Positions 9,023 to 17,928 of a stretch of 64,000 bases of DNA are shown one piece after another. The DNA lies in the NCBI RefSeq assembly GCF_001705665.1, contig NZ_MDHA01000053.1:1-64000 (forward strand). Direction: 5' to 3'. The number at the start of each line of letters is the position of its first letter. Positions within the stretch are counted from its first letter, which is position 1. Made by a program: the position numbers and the translations under genes. The DNA is from Thioclava sp. SK-1. GTDB lineage: Bacteria > Pseudomonadota > Alphaproteobacteria > Rhodobacterales > Rhodobacteraceae. The notes under the pieces are model-generated. The model saw nothing but the letters and a program-made list of their open reading frames with translations. It ran no database searches and had not been told where the DNA came from.

Positions 9023-9802
9023 ATGCTGGCAGCCAAACGGCAGGCGCGAATTGTGGAAATGCTGCGCGGGGATGGCATGGCATCGCTGCGTGATCTGGCC
9101 ATCGCGCTTGGCAGCTCGGTGTCGACGGTGCGCCGTGATGTCGAACAGCTGTGCGAAGCGGGTGTTTTGGCGCGCACGCATGGTGGTGCCGTGCTTAAGG
9201 CACCTGGTGCGCGGGCCTTTGAACCCGATCGCACGGTCTCTGCCGGTATGGATCATGGGGCCAAACGCGCCATCGGGCAGGCGGCAGCGCAGCTGGTCGC
9301 ACCGGGACATGCAGTCATTTTCGACAGCTCCAGCACCGCATTAGAGGCCGCGCGGGCACTCATCATGGCCGGGACAGAATTTACCGCCGTAACCAATGAT
9401 TTGGCCATCGCACAATTGCTGTCACAGGCTGGTCATCGTCAAACCCATCTGACCGGGGGGATCATGCGCCCGGGCACGCAGACATTACTGGGGGCGGCGG
9501 CTTTAGCGTCGATCACCCGGTTACATGCCGATATTGCGTTCATCGGCGCGCATGCGGTGGATCTGGCCGGACCTTCTGACAGCAGCATTGAACTGGCCGA
9601 GATCAAATCCGCCTTTATTGGTGCTGCGGATCAGGTGGTGCTGCTGGCCGATCATTCAAAGTTTTCTGAGAAATCCTTTTGCAGGTTTGCGCAACTGGGA
9701 CAGTTCGATCAGATCATCAGCGACAATCAGCTTTCTGATTGTATGGCACAGGCTTACCGTGACGCCGTAACGGTGCAGCGGGTGGTGCAGGGCGGCAAAT
9801 GA
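9023..9802 (+). CDS. DeoR/GlpR-family transcriptional regulator
   Basis: A 259-residue DeoR-type regulator. The N-terminal winged HTH (RQARIVEMLRGDGMASLRDL, then SSVSTVRRDVEQL at about 32-44) matches the family signature. It is followed by a sugar-phosphate-binding domain with the conserved FDSSSTALEAARAL, TNDLAIAQLL and FIGAHAVD blocks. It likely senses a phosphorylated sugar acid and represses the divergent pdxA2-dtnK pair. AGGAGAG at 9011-9017 supports the start. No transporter for the substrate is seen nearby. Confidence 0.88.
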   Translation: MLAAKRQARIVEMLRGDGMASLRDLAIALGSSVSTVRRDVEQLCEAGVLARTHGGAVLKAPGARAFEPDRTVSAGMDHGAKRAIGQAAAQLVAPGHAVIFDSSSTALEAARALIMAGTEFTAVTNDLAIAQLLSQAGHRQTHLTGGIMRPGTQTLLGAAALASITRLHADIAFIGAHAVDLAGPSDSSIELAEIKSAFIGAADQVVLLADHSKFSEKSFCRFAQLGQFDQIISDNQLSDCMAQAYRDAVTVQRVVQGGK

Positions 9803-9877
9803 GACCACTGGCCAAAGTTATGCGCCTCTTAGACCGGGCCGCTTCGCCAGCCACAGGGCGCCCGCAAAAGATCGCGT

Positions 9878-9901
9878 GATCGCGCCCCTTGGGGCGGGAT
9901 C
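9878..9901. terminator. Palindrome between convergent genes
   Basis: GATC-G-CGCCCC-TT-GGGGCG-G-GATC forms a near-perfect hairpin between the DeoR gene and the Hsp70-like gene, which converge here. There is no T-run, so it is only a candidate bidirectional terminator. Confidence 0.4.
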
Positions 9902-9927
9902 TCAATTGGATTACATCTGCGGTGCAA

Positions 9928-11184
9928 TCAACGTGCAGTGGCCAGTGCAAGACCGTCAACTACGGCGGTAAAGGCTTCGGAACGTTCAAGCGCCGCGCCG
10001 GGGCAAATCAACTGAGCCTCATCCGCGATCATCTTCATCAAAGACGAGCCGCCCACCAAGATCACCGTGCCGATATCTGCCGGTGTGACCTGCGCTTGTG
10101 TCAATGTTTCATAGATTGCCTGGCGCAGTGGCTCGCGCAGTTTGGCCAATGATGCGTTCAACGTGCCAGGGGTGATCGGCACCGAAAGTTTTGGCTCAAT
10201 GAACCCCATCTTGATGTGCGCCGGGGCGTGTGCCGCGCCATTTGCCGCGATCTTGCCGGCCTCGACCGCGAAGGCCAGCTCATGACCAAGGCGATCTTCG
10301 ATCACGCGTTTCAGGCGCTGCATCTTGATCGGCTCGACCGCGTGGCGCAGCATATCATCGGCGGTGCGGGCGGTTTCCCGCGTATAGGCGAAAGGGATCT
10401 TGGCCCAGCTGGACAGTTCGACATAGATCGCTTTGGGCACGGGCAGCAGCCCATCCCCCAAGGTGCGCTTCAATTCTCCGCCAAGGCCCAGCATTGGCAT
10501 GGCGTGATCCATAGAGACAGCATGGTCAAAATCTGTCCCGCCCAGACGGATACCGTGATTGGCCAGGATTTCGACCTGCATGCCGTCACCGCGAAACACC
10601 GAAAAATCCGATGTACCACCGCCAATATCCACGATCAGCCCGATCTGGCCGCTTTTGTTCAGGCCATGCGCCGCAAGGGCTGCGGCCTCTGGTTCTACCA
10701 GAAAGCTGATCTGTTTAAACCCAGCCTGCCGATAGCAGCTGCGCAGATCGCGTTCGGCCTGTAGATCGCGCTCTGGGTCATTGGTGTGAAAATGCACAGG
10801 CCGGCCCGACAGCACGTGCTCAAATGTGTGGCCCGCCCGGGCTTCGGCCCGCGCCTTCACCACGGACAAAAACTCTGCGACAACCTGCGATAAGGAACGC
10901 CGCTTGCCCCCCAGCAGTTGAACTTCATGAAACAGGGATGTCCCCAATACCGATTTCAGCGCACGCATATAGCGGCCTTCATCGCCTTCAATCAGTGCTT
11001 CCGATGCCTCCTGACCAATTAGCATTTCGCTGCGATCATCGGGGAAGAACACTGCCGTAGGCAGCGTATCGGCATTGGCTTCGATTGGCAGGCGGATGAT
11101 TGCGCCGTCATGCAACATCGCACAGGCGGAATTTGATGTGCCGAAATCGACCGCAAGGATGGGGGAGGGAGGGGCGCTGGTCAT
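9928..11184 (-). CDS. Hsp70-family protein, YegD-like (no peptide-binding domain)
   Basis: A 418-residue actin/Hsp70-fold ATPase. Phosphate-1 motif AVDFGTSNSACAML lies at residues 11-24, phosphate-2 motif IVDIGGGTSDFSVF near 184, and adenosine motif VILVGGSSLMKMI near the C-terminus. FLVEPEAAALAAHG (161-174) is the connecting segment of Hsp70 ATPases. It stops at the end of the nucleotide-binding domain and lacks the substrate domain of the ~640-residue DnaK. It resembles E. coli YegD, whose client is unknown. It stands alone between the DeoR regulator and mur. Confidence 0.82.
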   Translation of the reverse strand: MTSAPPSPILAVDFGTSNSACAMLHDGAIIRLPIEANADTLPTAVFFPDDRSEMLIGQEASEALIEGDEGRYMRALKSVLGTSLFHEVQLLGGKRRSLSQVVAEFLSVVKARAEARAGHTFEHVLSGRPVHFHTNDPERDLQAERDLRSCYRQAGFKQISFLVEPEAAALAAHGLNKSGQIGLIVDIGGGTSDFSVFRGDGMQVEILANHGIRLGGTDFDHAVSMDHAMPMLGLGGELKRTLGDGLLPVPKAIYVELSSWAKIPFAYTRETARTADDMLRHAVEPIKMQRLKRVIEDRLGHELAFAVEAGKIAANGAAHAPAHIKMGFIEPKLSVPITPGTLNASLAKLREPLRQAIYETLTQAQVTPADIGTVILVGGSSLMKMIADEAQLICPGAALERSEAFTAVVDGLALATAR

Positions 11185-11300
11185 CGGGGTCTCTCACTTG
11201 GCTCGAACGCAAGCAGGCGTGTTAGCGAAGCGCGCTGACCGGCGCAACCCCCACGCGACATCCATAACCCTTGGGCCCGGGGGCGGCCAAAAGGGGCGCG

Positions 11301-11720
11301 TTATGACAGGCGCTGTTTGCGCACATATAGCACCATGTGATGGTTCACGATATCATAGCCCAATTCCGCGGCCAGTTCGGCTTGCAAACGTTCGATCCGC
11401 TCTGAGCAGAATTCGACCACCTCGCCGCTGTCGACATCGATCATATGGTCGTGGTGGTCGGCATTGGCATGTTCAAACCGTGCCGATGTTCCTTCAAACT
11501 GATGCCGATGGATCACGCCTTGTTCCTCTAACGCGGTCAGGGTGCGATAGACGGTCGATAGGGAAATTCCCGGCAGCTGTGCCTCAGCCCGGCGCTGCAG
11601 TTCTACCGCATCGGGATGATCGTCAGACGCCGCCAAAACGGCCAGCAACGCGGCGCGCTGCTTGGTAATGCGAATGCCCGCTTGGCGCAGGGCGTGAGTC
11701 AGGGTTTCGGTGCGATCCAT
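11301..11720 (-). CDS. mur: Fur-family regulator, probably the Mn-responsive Mur
   Basis: A 139-residue Fur-superfamily repressor. The N-terminal winged helix (LRQAGIRITKQRAALLAVL, then ISLSTVYRTLTALEEQGVI) is typical. The metal-site segment HANADHHDHMIDVDSGEVVEF contains the regulatory His/Glu cluster. It lies divergently next to sitABCD, the arrangement of Mur (Mn uptake regulator) in Rhodobacteraceae, and two similar palindromes lie between them. A TTG 16 codons upstream would extend it into the first palindrome; the ATG giving MDRTETLTHAL matches the family better, though no strong ribosome site is visible. Confidence 0.82.
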   Translation of the reverse strand: MDRTETLTHALRQAGIRITKQRAALLAVLAASDDHPDAVELQRRAEAQLPGISLSTVYRTLTALEEQGVIHRHQFEGTSARFEHANADHHDHMIDVDSGEVVEFCSERIERLQAELAAELGYDIVNHHMVLYVRKQRLS

Positions 11721-11762
11721 GCCGTATTTTTGCCCGGAATGGGCGCTCACATCAAGTGTTTC

Positions 11763-11779
11763 TTGCAAATGGTTCGCAA
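11763..11779. promoter_or_regulatory. Putative Mur operator 1
   Basis: TTGCAAATGGTTCGCAA, an imperfect palindrome with TTGC/GCAA ends. It lies upstream of the mur ATG and just upstream of the TTGACA (-35-like) hexamer at 11785-11790 that faces sitA. It is similar to operator 2, which starts 29 bases further on. Confidence 0.6.
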
Positions 11780-11784
11780 CTGGC

Positions 11785-11815
11785 TTGACAGTTGCAATTG
11801 ATTCCTAACTAGATT
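11785..11815 (+). promoter_or_regulatory. Putative sitA promoter with Mur operator 2 in the spacer
   Basis: A perfect TTGACA hexamer at 11785-11790 faces sitA. A weak -10 (TAGATT or similar) lies near 11810-11815. TTGCAATTGATTCCTAA at 11792-11808 matches operator 1 at 12 of 17 positions and fills the spacer, so bound regulator would block RNA polymerase. Confidence 0.5.
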
Positions 11816-11850
11816 GTCATGCACTTGCTGTTTCTAGGAAGGAACATCTC

Positions 11851-12762
11851 ATGATCTCTCGGCGCGCCATTTTGGGCACCGTGACCGCCGCTGTGATGGC
11901 CTATGCCCTGCCTGCCGCCGCGCAGGACCGGTTGAAGGTTGTCACCACATTCACCGTCATCGCGGATATGGCGCAAAATGTTGCCGGTGACGCCGCAGAT
12001 GTTGTGTCTGTGACCCGTCCAGGGGCAGAAATCCACGGCTATCAACCAACGCCGCGCGATCTGCTGCGTGCCCAAGATGCCGATCTGATCTTGTGGAACG
12101 GGCTGAACCTTGAACGCTGGTTCGAGCAATTCTTGACGAACCTGCAAGATGTGCCTGCGGTGGTGGTGTCAGACTCGATCACGCCGATGCCGATTTCTGG
12201 TGGCGCCTATGACGGAAAGCCCAATCCGCATGCTTGGATGGCTCTGTCTTCGGCGCAGATATATATTAACAATATTCGCGATGCTTTGGTTCAGGCAGAT
12301 CCTGCCAATGCGAAGGTTTATCAAGCCAATGCAAAGGCTTATAAGGCAAAGCTGGAAGATCAGATTAAACCTTTGCGCGACGCTGCTCTGGCCTTGCCCG
12401 AAGACCGGCGCTGGCTTGTGACATCTGAAGGGGCATTTTCCTATCTGGCACGGGATTTCGGCCTTAAAGAGCTGTTCTTATGGCCAATCAACGCCGATGC
12501 GCAGGGCACGCCCCAACAGGTGCGCAATGTGATTGACCAAATGCGCGCGCACGATATTGGGGTTGTTTTCTCTGAATCCACGGTGTCGGATAAACCCGCC
12601 AAGCAGATCGCGCGTGAAACCGGCGCGGCCTATGGCGGTGTGCTATATGTCGACAGCCTGTCAGAACCTGGCGGCCCGGTTCCCACCTATCTGGACCTGC
12701 TGCATGTCACCGCGCAGACGATTTTGGATGGGCTGACGGCCCGTGATGGGGTGACGCAATGA
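11851..12762 (+). CDS. sitA: Mn/Fe ABC transporter periplasmic binding protein SitA
   Basis: A 303-residue cluster A-I metal-binding lipoprotein-fold (TroA/PsaA family) protein. It has a signal peptide ending PAAAQ near 25, which is an ordinary signal peptidase I site rather than a lipobox. The expected four metal ligands are present: His62 (EIHGYQP), His127 (NPHAWM), Glu193 (TSEGAF) and Asp268 (YVDSL). The His-His-Glu-Asp set fits Mn/Fe rather than Zn. GGAAGG lies upstream of the ATG. First gene of sitABCD; its stop overlaps the sitB start (ATGA). Confidence 0.93.
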   Translation: MISRRAILGTVTAAVMAYALPAAAQDRLKVVTTFTVIADMAQNVAGDAADVVSVTRPGAEIHGYQPTPRDLLRAQDADLILWNGLNLERWFEQFLTNLQDVPAVVVSDSITPMPISGGAYDGKPNPHAWMALSSAQIYINNIRDALVQADPANAKVYQANAKAYKAKLEDQIKPLRDAALALPEDRRWLVTSEGAFSYLARDFGLKELFLWPINADAQGTPQQVRNVIDQMRAHDIGVVFSESTVSDKPAKQIARETGAAYGGVLYVDSLSEPGGPVPTYLDLLHVTAQTILDGLTARDGVTQ

Positions 12763-13577
12763 CGGCCACTCCAGATGGCATTTGCGCTAAGGGTGTTACC
12801 GTTACCTATCGCAATGGCCATACCGCATTGCGCGATGCAAGCTTCACTGTGCCAACCGGGTCCATCACGGCACTGGTCGGTGTGAACGGGGCAGGAAAAT
12901 CCACACTGTTTAAAGCGTTGATGGGGTTTGTTCCCGTCAGCGCAGGGACAGTCACCTTACTGGGGCTGCCGGTCACTCAGGCGATGAAATCGCAATTGGT
13001 CGCCTATGTCCCACAGTCGGAAGAGGTCGACTGGTCCTTTCCGGTGCTCGTCGAAGATGTAGTGATGATGGGCCGATATGGCCATATGGGTTTTCTGCGC
13101 CGGGCGCGTGCATTAGACCGGGCGGCAGTGGATGCGGCGCTACGCCGGGTCAATATGACCGACTTTCGCAAACGTCAAATCGGAGAACTGTCCGGCGGGC
13201 AGAAGAAACGCGTGTTTCTGGCCCGTGCTTTGGCGCAAGATGCCCGCGTAATTTTGCTTGATGAACCCTTTACCGGTGTCGATGTCAAAACCGAGGACCA
13301 GATCATCGCCTTGCTGCGCGATCTGCGCGACGAGGGGCGTGTGATGTTGGTCGCGACCCATAATCTGGGCAGTGTGCCGGAATTTTGTGACCGCTGCGTT
13401 TTGGTCAAAGGGACAGTTTTGGCCTATGGGCCGACTGCCGAGGTATTCACCCCTGACTATCTGAAACAGACTTTTGGCGGGGTGCTGCGCCATTTCGTGT
13501 TAGGCGGCGCTGATGCGGCAATTGGTGTGCCACAGCGCACAGCCAAGACCGATGACCCGTCGGAGACCTGCGCATGA
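12759..13577 (+). CDS. sitB: Mn/Fe ABC transporter ATP-binding protein SitB
   Basis: A 272-residue ABC ATPase energising the SitCD permeases. Walker A GVNGAGKST is at 41-49, the Q-loop context VAYVPQSEEVDWSFPV is typical of metal-type (MntB/ZnuC) ATPases, the signature is LSGGQKKRV, Walker B is ARVILLDEPFTG, and the switch His lies in VATHNLG. It overlaps both sitA and sitC by four bases, so translation of the operon is coupled. Confidence 0.93.
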   Translation: MTATPDGICAKGVTVTYRNGHTALRDASFTVPTGSITALVGVNGAGKSTLFKALMGFVPVSAGTVTLLGLPVTQAMKSQLVAYVPQSEEVDWSFPVLVEDVVMMGRYGHMGFLRRARALDRAAVDAALRRVNMTDFRKRQIGELSGGQKKRVFLARALAQDARVILLDEPFTGVDVKTEDQIIALLRDLRDEGRVMLVATHNLGSVPEFCDRCVLVKGTVLAYGPTAEVFTPDYLKQTFGGVLRHFVLGGADAAIGVPQRTAKTDDPSETCA

Positions 13578-14434
13578 CAGTGCTGCTGGAGCCGTTTCAA
13601 TATGGCTATATGACCAATGCGATATATGTGTCGGCTTTGGTGGGGGCGGTCTGTGCCTTTCTTTCTGCTTATCTGGTGCTTAAAGGGTGGTCGTTGATCG
13701 GTGATGCGCTGTCCCATAGTATCGTTCCGGGCGTTGCTGGGGCCTATATGCTGGGGCTGCCCTTTGCGCTTGGGGCGTTTTTATCGGGCGGATTGGCGGC
13801 ATTGGCGATGCTGGTGTTGCGCAGTTATTCCGGGCTGAAAGAAGATGCGGTGATTGGGCTGATCTTTACTTCTTTCTTCGGTTTGGGGCTGTTCATGGTG
13901 TCATTGAACCCGATGGCCGTATCGGTTCAGACCATCACAATGGGAAATATTTTGGCAATTTCCCCGGCGGATACGCTGCAATTGCTGCTGATTGGCGGAG
14001 TGTCCCTGGTGGTTTTGTTGGCTAAATGGCGCGATCTTCTGGCGGTGTTTTTTGACGAGGCACATGCGCGTTCCATCGGTTTGAATGTCACTGCGTTAAA
14101 GGCGGTGTTCTTTACGTTGTTGGCGGCTTGCACGGTGGCAGCGATGCAGACGGTCGGCGCGTTTTTGGTTATTGCACTGGTGGTGACGCCGGGCGCAACG
14201 GCCTATCTGCTGACCGACCGGTTTCCGGTGATGATTGCGATTTCCGTGGCAATTGGCGCGTTTAGCGCAGCTTTTGGCGCCTATCTGAGCTATTTTTTGA
14301 ATGGGGCAACAGGCGGGGTGATCGTCTGTCTGCAAACCTTGATGTTTTTGCTGGCCTTTGTGTTCGCGCCCAAACATGGGACTTTGGCGGCGCGGGGGCG
14401 GATGCGTCAGGCTGGGGGCGAAGATCATGGATAA
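13574..14434 (+). CDS. sitC: Mn/Fe ABC transporter permease SitC
   Basis: A 286-residue ABC-3 family permease with about eight hydrophobic helices. The LKGWSLIGDALSHSIVPGV block near 38 is a family hallmark, and VGAFLVIALVVTPGATAYLL near 190 lines the translocation path. It pairs with SitD, which has the same motifs. It starts in an ATGA overlap with sitB and ends eight bases into sitD. Confidence 0.92.
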   Translation: MTVLLEPFQYGYMTNAIYVSALVGAVCAFLSAYLVLKGWSLIGDALSHSIVPGVAGAYMLGLPFALGAFLSGGLAALAMLVLRSYSGLKEDAVIGLIFTSFFGLGLFMVSLNPMAVSVQTITMGNILAISPADTLQLLLIGGVSLVVLLAKWRDLLAVFFDEAHARSIGLNVTALKAVFFTLLAACTVAAMQTVGAFLVIALVVTPGATAYLLTDRFPVMIAISVAIGAFSAAFGAYLSYFLNGATGGVIVCLQTLMFLLAFVFAPKHGTLAARGRMRQAGGEDHG

Positions 14435-15263
14435 TCTGCTGCTGCCGCTGCAATTCCCTTTCATGCAAAATGCCTTTTTGATCGTGATCTTGATCGCGCC
14501 TGCAGCAGCGATCTTGTCGTGCTTTTTGGTGCTGAAGGGGTGGTCGCTGATGGGTGATGCCACCAGCCATGCCGTTTTGCCTGGCGTTGTTCTGGCCTAT
14601 GTCGCGGGGGTGCCGCTGTTGATTGGCGCTTTTGTCGCGGGCCTGTTTTGTGCCCTGGCGACCGGCTTTATCCGTGATAACAGCCGGGTAAAGCAAGATA
14701 CGGTGATGGGCGTGATTTTCAGTGGCATGTTTGGGCTGGGCGTCGTGCTTTATACCAAGATTGAAACGGATCTGCATCTAGATCACATCCTGTTTGGCAA
14801 TATGTTGGGTATTGGCACATCGGATCTGTTGGTGTCAGGGGCGATTGCGCTGAGCGTGGCCGTGGCGCTTTTGGCGCTATGGCGTGATCTTCTGGCCCAT
14901 GCGTTTGATCCGGTGCAGGCCCGCATGGTGGGCTTGCGCATCAACATGTTGCATTATGGGCTGCTGGCAGCAATTTCAGCGGTGATTGTGGCCATGCTAT
15001 CGTCGGTCGGTATCATTTTGTCTGTGGCCTATCTGATCGCGCCGGGGGCCATTGCGTTTTTGCTGGTGCGCCGGTTCTCGGCCATGATGTGGGCCGCAAT
15101 GGGCGTGACATGGGTGGCCGGGATTAGCGGAATTTATCTAAGCTTTTGGTTGGATTCTGCGCCTGCGCCAACGATCGTCTTGATCCTGACTGCAATGTTT
15201 TTGGCTGCGTTAGCACGGATGCAAATTCGGCAGCGGCGGGCCGTTACGCACGAGAGGCCATAG
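14427..15263 (+). CDS. sitD: Mn/Fe ABC transporter permease SitD
   Basis: A second ABC-3 permease, 278 residues from the ATG giving MDNLLLPLQFPFMQNAF. LKGWSLMGDATSHAVLPGV mirrors the motif in SitC, and SSVGIILSVAYLIAPGAIAFLL matches the later one. An upstream in-frame ATG at 14358 lies deep inside sitC and adds non-family sequence, so the start overlapping the sitC stop by eight bases is preferred. The operon ends at a hairpin facing icd. Confidence 0.92.
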   Translation: MDNLLLPLQFPFMQNAFLIVILIAPAAAILSCFLVLKGWSLMGDATSHAVLPGVVLAYVAGVPLLIGAFVAGLFCALATGFIRDNSRVKQDTVMGVIFSGMFGLGVVLYTKIETDLHLDHILFGNMLGIGTSDLLVSGAIALSVAVALLALWRDLLAHAFDPVQARMVGLRINMLHYGLLAAISAVIVAMLSSVGIILSVAYLIAPGAIAFLLVRRFSAMMWAAMGVTWVAGISGIYLSFWLDSAPAPTIVLILTAMFLAALARMQIRQRRAVTHERP

Positions 15264-15284
15264 GCAATTTCACTGGCAGGTGAT

Positions 15285-15312
15285 CTGTGGGCCACGGCGC
15301 GGTGGCCCACAG
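15285..15312. terminator. Bidirectional hairpin between sitD and icd
   Basis: CTGTGGGCCAC at 15285-15295 and GTGGCCCACAG at 15302-15312 form a perfect 11-bp stem with a six-base loop. It lies between convergent genes. There is no long T-run, so termination may be partial. Confidence 0.6.
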
Positions 15313-15324
15313 ACAGTTTCCGGC

Positions 15325-17511
15325 TTAGCCGATGATTGTGTTCAGCGTTGCAGATGGGCGCATGACAGCGGCCACTTTCGCTGGATCGGCGTGGTAATAG
15401 CCACCCAGATCAACCGGCTTGCCTTCTGCGGCTTGCAGCTCTGCCAAAATTGCGGCTTCGCCGTTAACCAATGCCTTTGCAATTGGGGTGAAATGCGCCT
15501 TTAGCGCTGCGTCACCCTCTTGTGCCGCCAGGGCCTGTGCCCAGTAGCGAGCAAACCAGTAATGCGAACTGCGGTTGTCCGGCGCACCGATCTTACGCTC
15601 TGGCGAGTTGCCGTTTTCCAGAACCTTCTGGGTGGCATCTTCGACCGCCTCGGCCAGAACGCCAGCTTTGGCATTGCCTTTGTCCGCCAGGAATTTGAAC
15701 GACTCCCCCAACGCACAGAATTCGCCCAGGCTGTCCCAGCGCAGGTGGTTTTCTTCGACAAGCTGCTGAACATGTTTGGGGGCCGAGCCACCCGCACCGG
15801 TTTCAAACAGACCGCCGCCCTGCATCAGCGATACGATCGACAACATTTTGGCCGAGGTGCCCAGCTCTAGAATCGGGAACAGATCGGTCAGGTAGTCGCG
15901 CAAAACGTTACCGGTGATGGTAACAACATCATTGCCCTTGCGCATTTCTTCGAAGGTGAAGCGCGTGGCTTCGCGCGGGGCCATGATCGGGATTTCAATC
16001 CCGGCCTCTTTCAACGCGGGGGTGACATATTTAATCAGCTCTGCGTCATGGGCGCGGTTCGCATCCAGCCAGAACGCGGCAAGGCCGGTTGCTTTGGTGC
16101 GGTTGATGCCCAGTTTGATCCAATCCAGGATTGGCTCTTTTTTCGCAGTGGCCGAACGCCAGATGTCACCCGTTTCCACGTTATGTGAATGCAACACGGT
16201 GCCATTGTCGAGAATGATTTCAACCTTGCCATTGCCGGTCATTTCAAACGTGGTCGGGTGAGAGCCATATTCTTCGGCCTTTTGTGCCATCAAACCGACG
16301 TTGGATACCGCACCACAGCTGGTCACGTCCAACTTACCGGTTTCTTTGAAATAGGCGATCGTTTCATCATAGACACCGGCATAGGAATTGTCCGGTATGC
16401 AGCATTTCGTGTCTGCGGCTTTGCCATCTGGACCCCAGCCAATACCACCGGCGCGGATCACGGCAGGCATCGACGCGTCGATGATCACATCCGACGACAC
16501 GTGCAGGTTGGTGATGCCCTTGTCGGAATTCACCATATACATCGGCGGTTTTGCAGCCAGTGCCGCTTTTAGATCGGCCTCAAGCTCTGCGTTGCCTTTG
16601 ATCCGGGTTTCCAAATCGCCGATACCGGCATTGGGGTTGAAGCCAAGCGCCGTAACCGTATCGCCATGTTTGGCCAGGAAATCTTCCAGATATACCGATA
16701 CGAAGTGACCAAAAATGATCGGGTCAGAGACCTTCATCATGGTCGCTTTCATATGGACCGAGAACAACACGCCCGGTTCCATGCTGGCGACTTCAGCTTT
16801 GATAAAATCGCGCAGGGTCGCCACCGACAGGAATGTCGCATCAACGATTTCACCCGCTTTGTAGGACAGGCCAGATTTCAAAACGGTTTCGGTGCCATCT
16901 GTGGCGGTGAAAACGATTTTTGCGCCTGTCGCCTCAGCGATGGTGGCAGAGGTTTCATTGGCGAAGAAGTCGTTGCCGGGCATCGACGCAACAGTCGTCT
17001 TGCTGTCGGCGGTCCATTCACCCATCGAATGCGGATGTTTCATCGCATAATTTTTCACAGCCTTGGCCGAACGGCGATCCGAATTGCCTTCCCGCAGAAC
17101 CGGGTTCACGGCCGATCCTTTAATCGTGTCATAGCGCGCGCGAACGTCTTTTTCTGTGTCGTTGGACGGCTCATAGGGGTAGTCGGGCAGTTTATAGCCC
17201 TGATCTTGCAATTCCTTGATCGCGGCGGTCAACTGCGGGACCGATGCCGAGATATTTGGAAGTTTGATCACATTGGCGTCGGGTGTTTTCACCAATTCGC
17301 CCAGCTCTGCCAGATCATCCGAAATTTTTTGCGCATCGGTCAGATAATCGGGGAATGTCGCAAGGATACGACCGGCCAGTGAGATATCGCGGGTTTCGAC
17401 ACCCAGACCCGCTGCACCGGCGAAGGCGCTCACGATCGGCAGAAGCGAGCCAGAGGCCAGCTGCGGGGCTTCGTCAACGATGGTGTAAATAATATCGGGG
17501 GTCTTCGCCAT
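15325..17511 (-). CDS. icd: Monomeric NADP-dependent isocitrate dehydrogenase
   Basis: A 728-residue protein of the monomeric (~80 kDa) IDH family, which oxidises isocitrate to 2-oxoglutarate in the TCA cycle and makes NADPH. Recognisable blocks are [17 protein letters not shown] at the N-terminus, [19 protein letters not shown] near 139, [30 protein letters not shown] and [15 protein letters not shown]. It is unrelated in fold size to the ~45 kDa dimeric Icd. GAGG sits just upstream of the ATG; a frame 30 codons longer lacks support. It converges with sitD. Confidence 0.93.
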   Translation of the reverse strand: MAKTPDIIYTIVDEAPQLASGSLLPIVSAFAGAAGLGVETRDISLAGRILATFPDYLTDAQKISDDLAELGELVKTPDANVIKLPNISASVPQLTAAIKELQDQGYKLPDYPYEPSNDTEKDVRARYDTIKGSAVNPVLREGNSDRRSAKAVKNYAMKHPHSMGEWTADSKTTVASMPGNDFFANETSATIAEATGAKIVFTATDGTETVLKSGLSYKAGEIVDATFLSVATLRDFIKAEVASMEPGVLFSVHMKATMMKVSDPIIFGHFVSVYLEDFLAKHGDTVTALGFNPNAGIGDLETRIKGNAELEADLKAALAAKPPMYMVNSDKGITNLHVSSDVIIDASMPAVIRAGGIGWGPDGKAADTKCCIPDNSYAGVYDETIAYFKETGKLDVTSCGAVSNVGLMAQKAEEYGSHPTTFEMTGNGKVEIILDNGTVLHSHNVETGDIWRSATAKKEPILDWIKLGINRTKATGLAAFWLDANRAHDAELIKYVTPALKEAGIEIPIMAPREATRFTFEEMRKGNDVVTITGNVLRDYLTDLFPILELGTSAKMLSIVSLMQGGGLFETGAGGSAPKHVQQLVEENHLRWDSLGEFCALGESFKFLADKGNAKAGVLAEAVEDATQKVLENGNSPERKIGAPDNRSSHYWFARYWAQALAAQEGDAALKAHFTPIAKALVNGEAAILAELQAAEGKPVDLGGYYHADPAKVAAVMRPSATLNTIIG

Positions 17512-17928
17512 GATCCTCAATCCTGTCTTTGGGGCCTTTATTGGCCGGAAATGGGAGGAGCCGCAGGGAGGACATGCGCACATACCCCCCGACAGCGTCA
17601 TGCATCAGGGGGTAAAACAGCGGACAGGGTAAGTCAATGTGTGCAATCGTATACAATGGAGGGCAGGCGGGGCTGTTCGCGATTGCCCCAACAAAACGGC
17701 GCAAAACCGCATGGGACGCGCCTAAAAAACGGGCGGTTCTATTTGGAGGCTGCTGTGCAGGCCAGCGGCCGCGATCGGGGATATTGGGATGCGCCGGCGG
17801 CCTTTGCGGGGATGCGCTTGCCCTTCGCCGCGTTGGGGCGCATGTTGGCGCCGGGTCGGGCAGGATGGGGCCAATTCCCGCGGCGTTGCGGCCCCAAAGA
17901 AGTGATGTGACAGCGACAGGACGACCCG
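17512..17928. other. Divergent gap, icd / M20 dipeptidase
   Basis: About 420 bases that must hold promoters for both divergent genes. GTGCAATCGTATACAATGG near 17640 contains the palindrome GTATAC and could be an operator. Short frames in the plus direction have unusual composition and no ribosome sites. I support no gene here. Confidence 0.4.
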
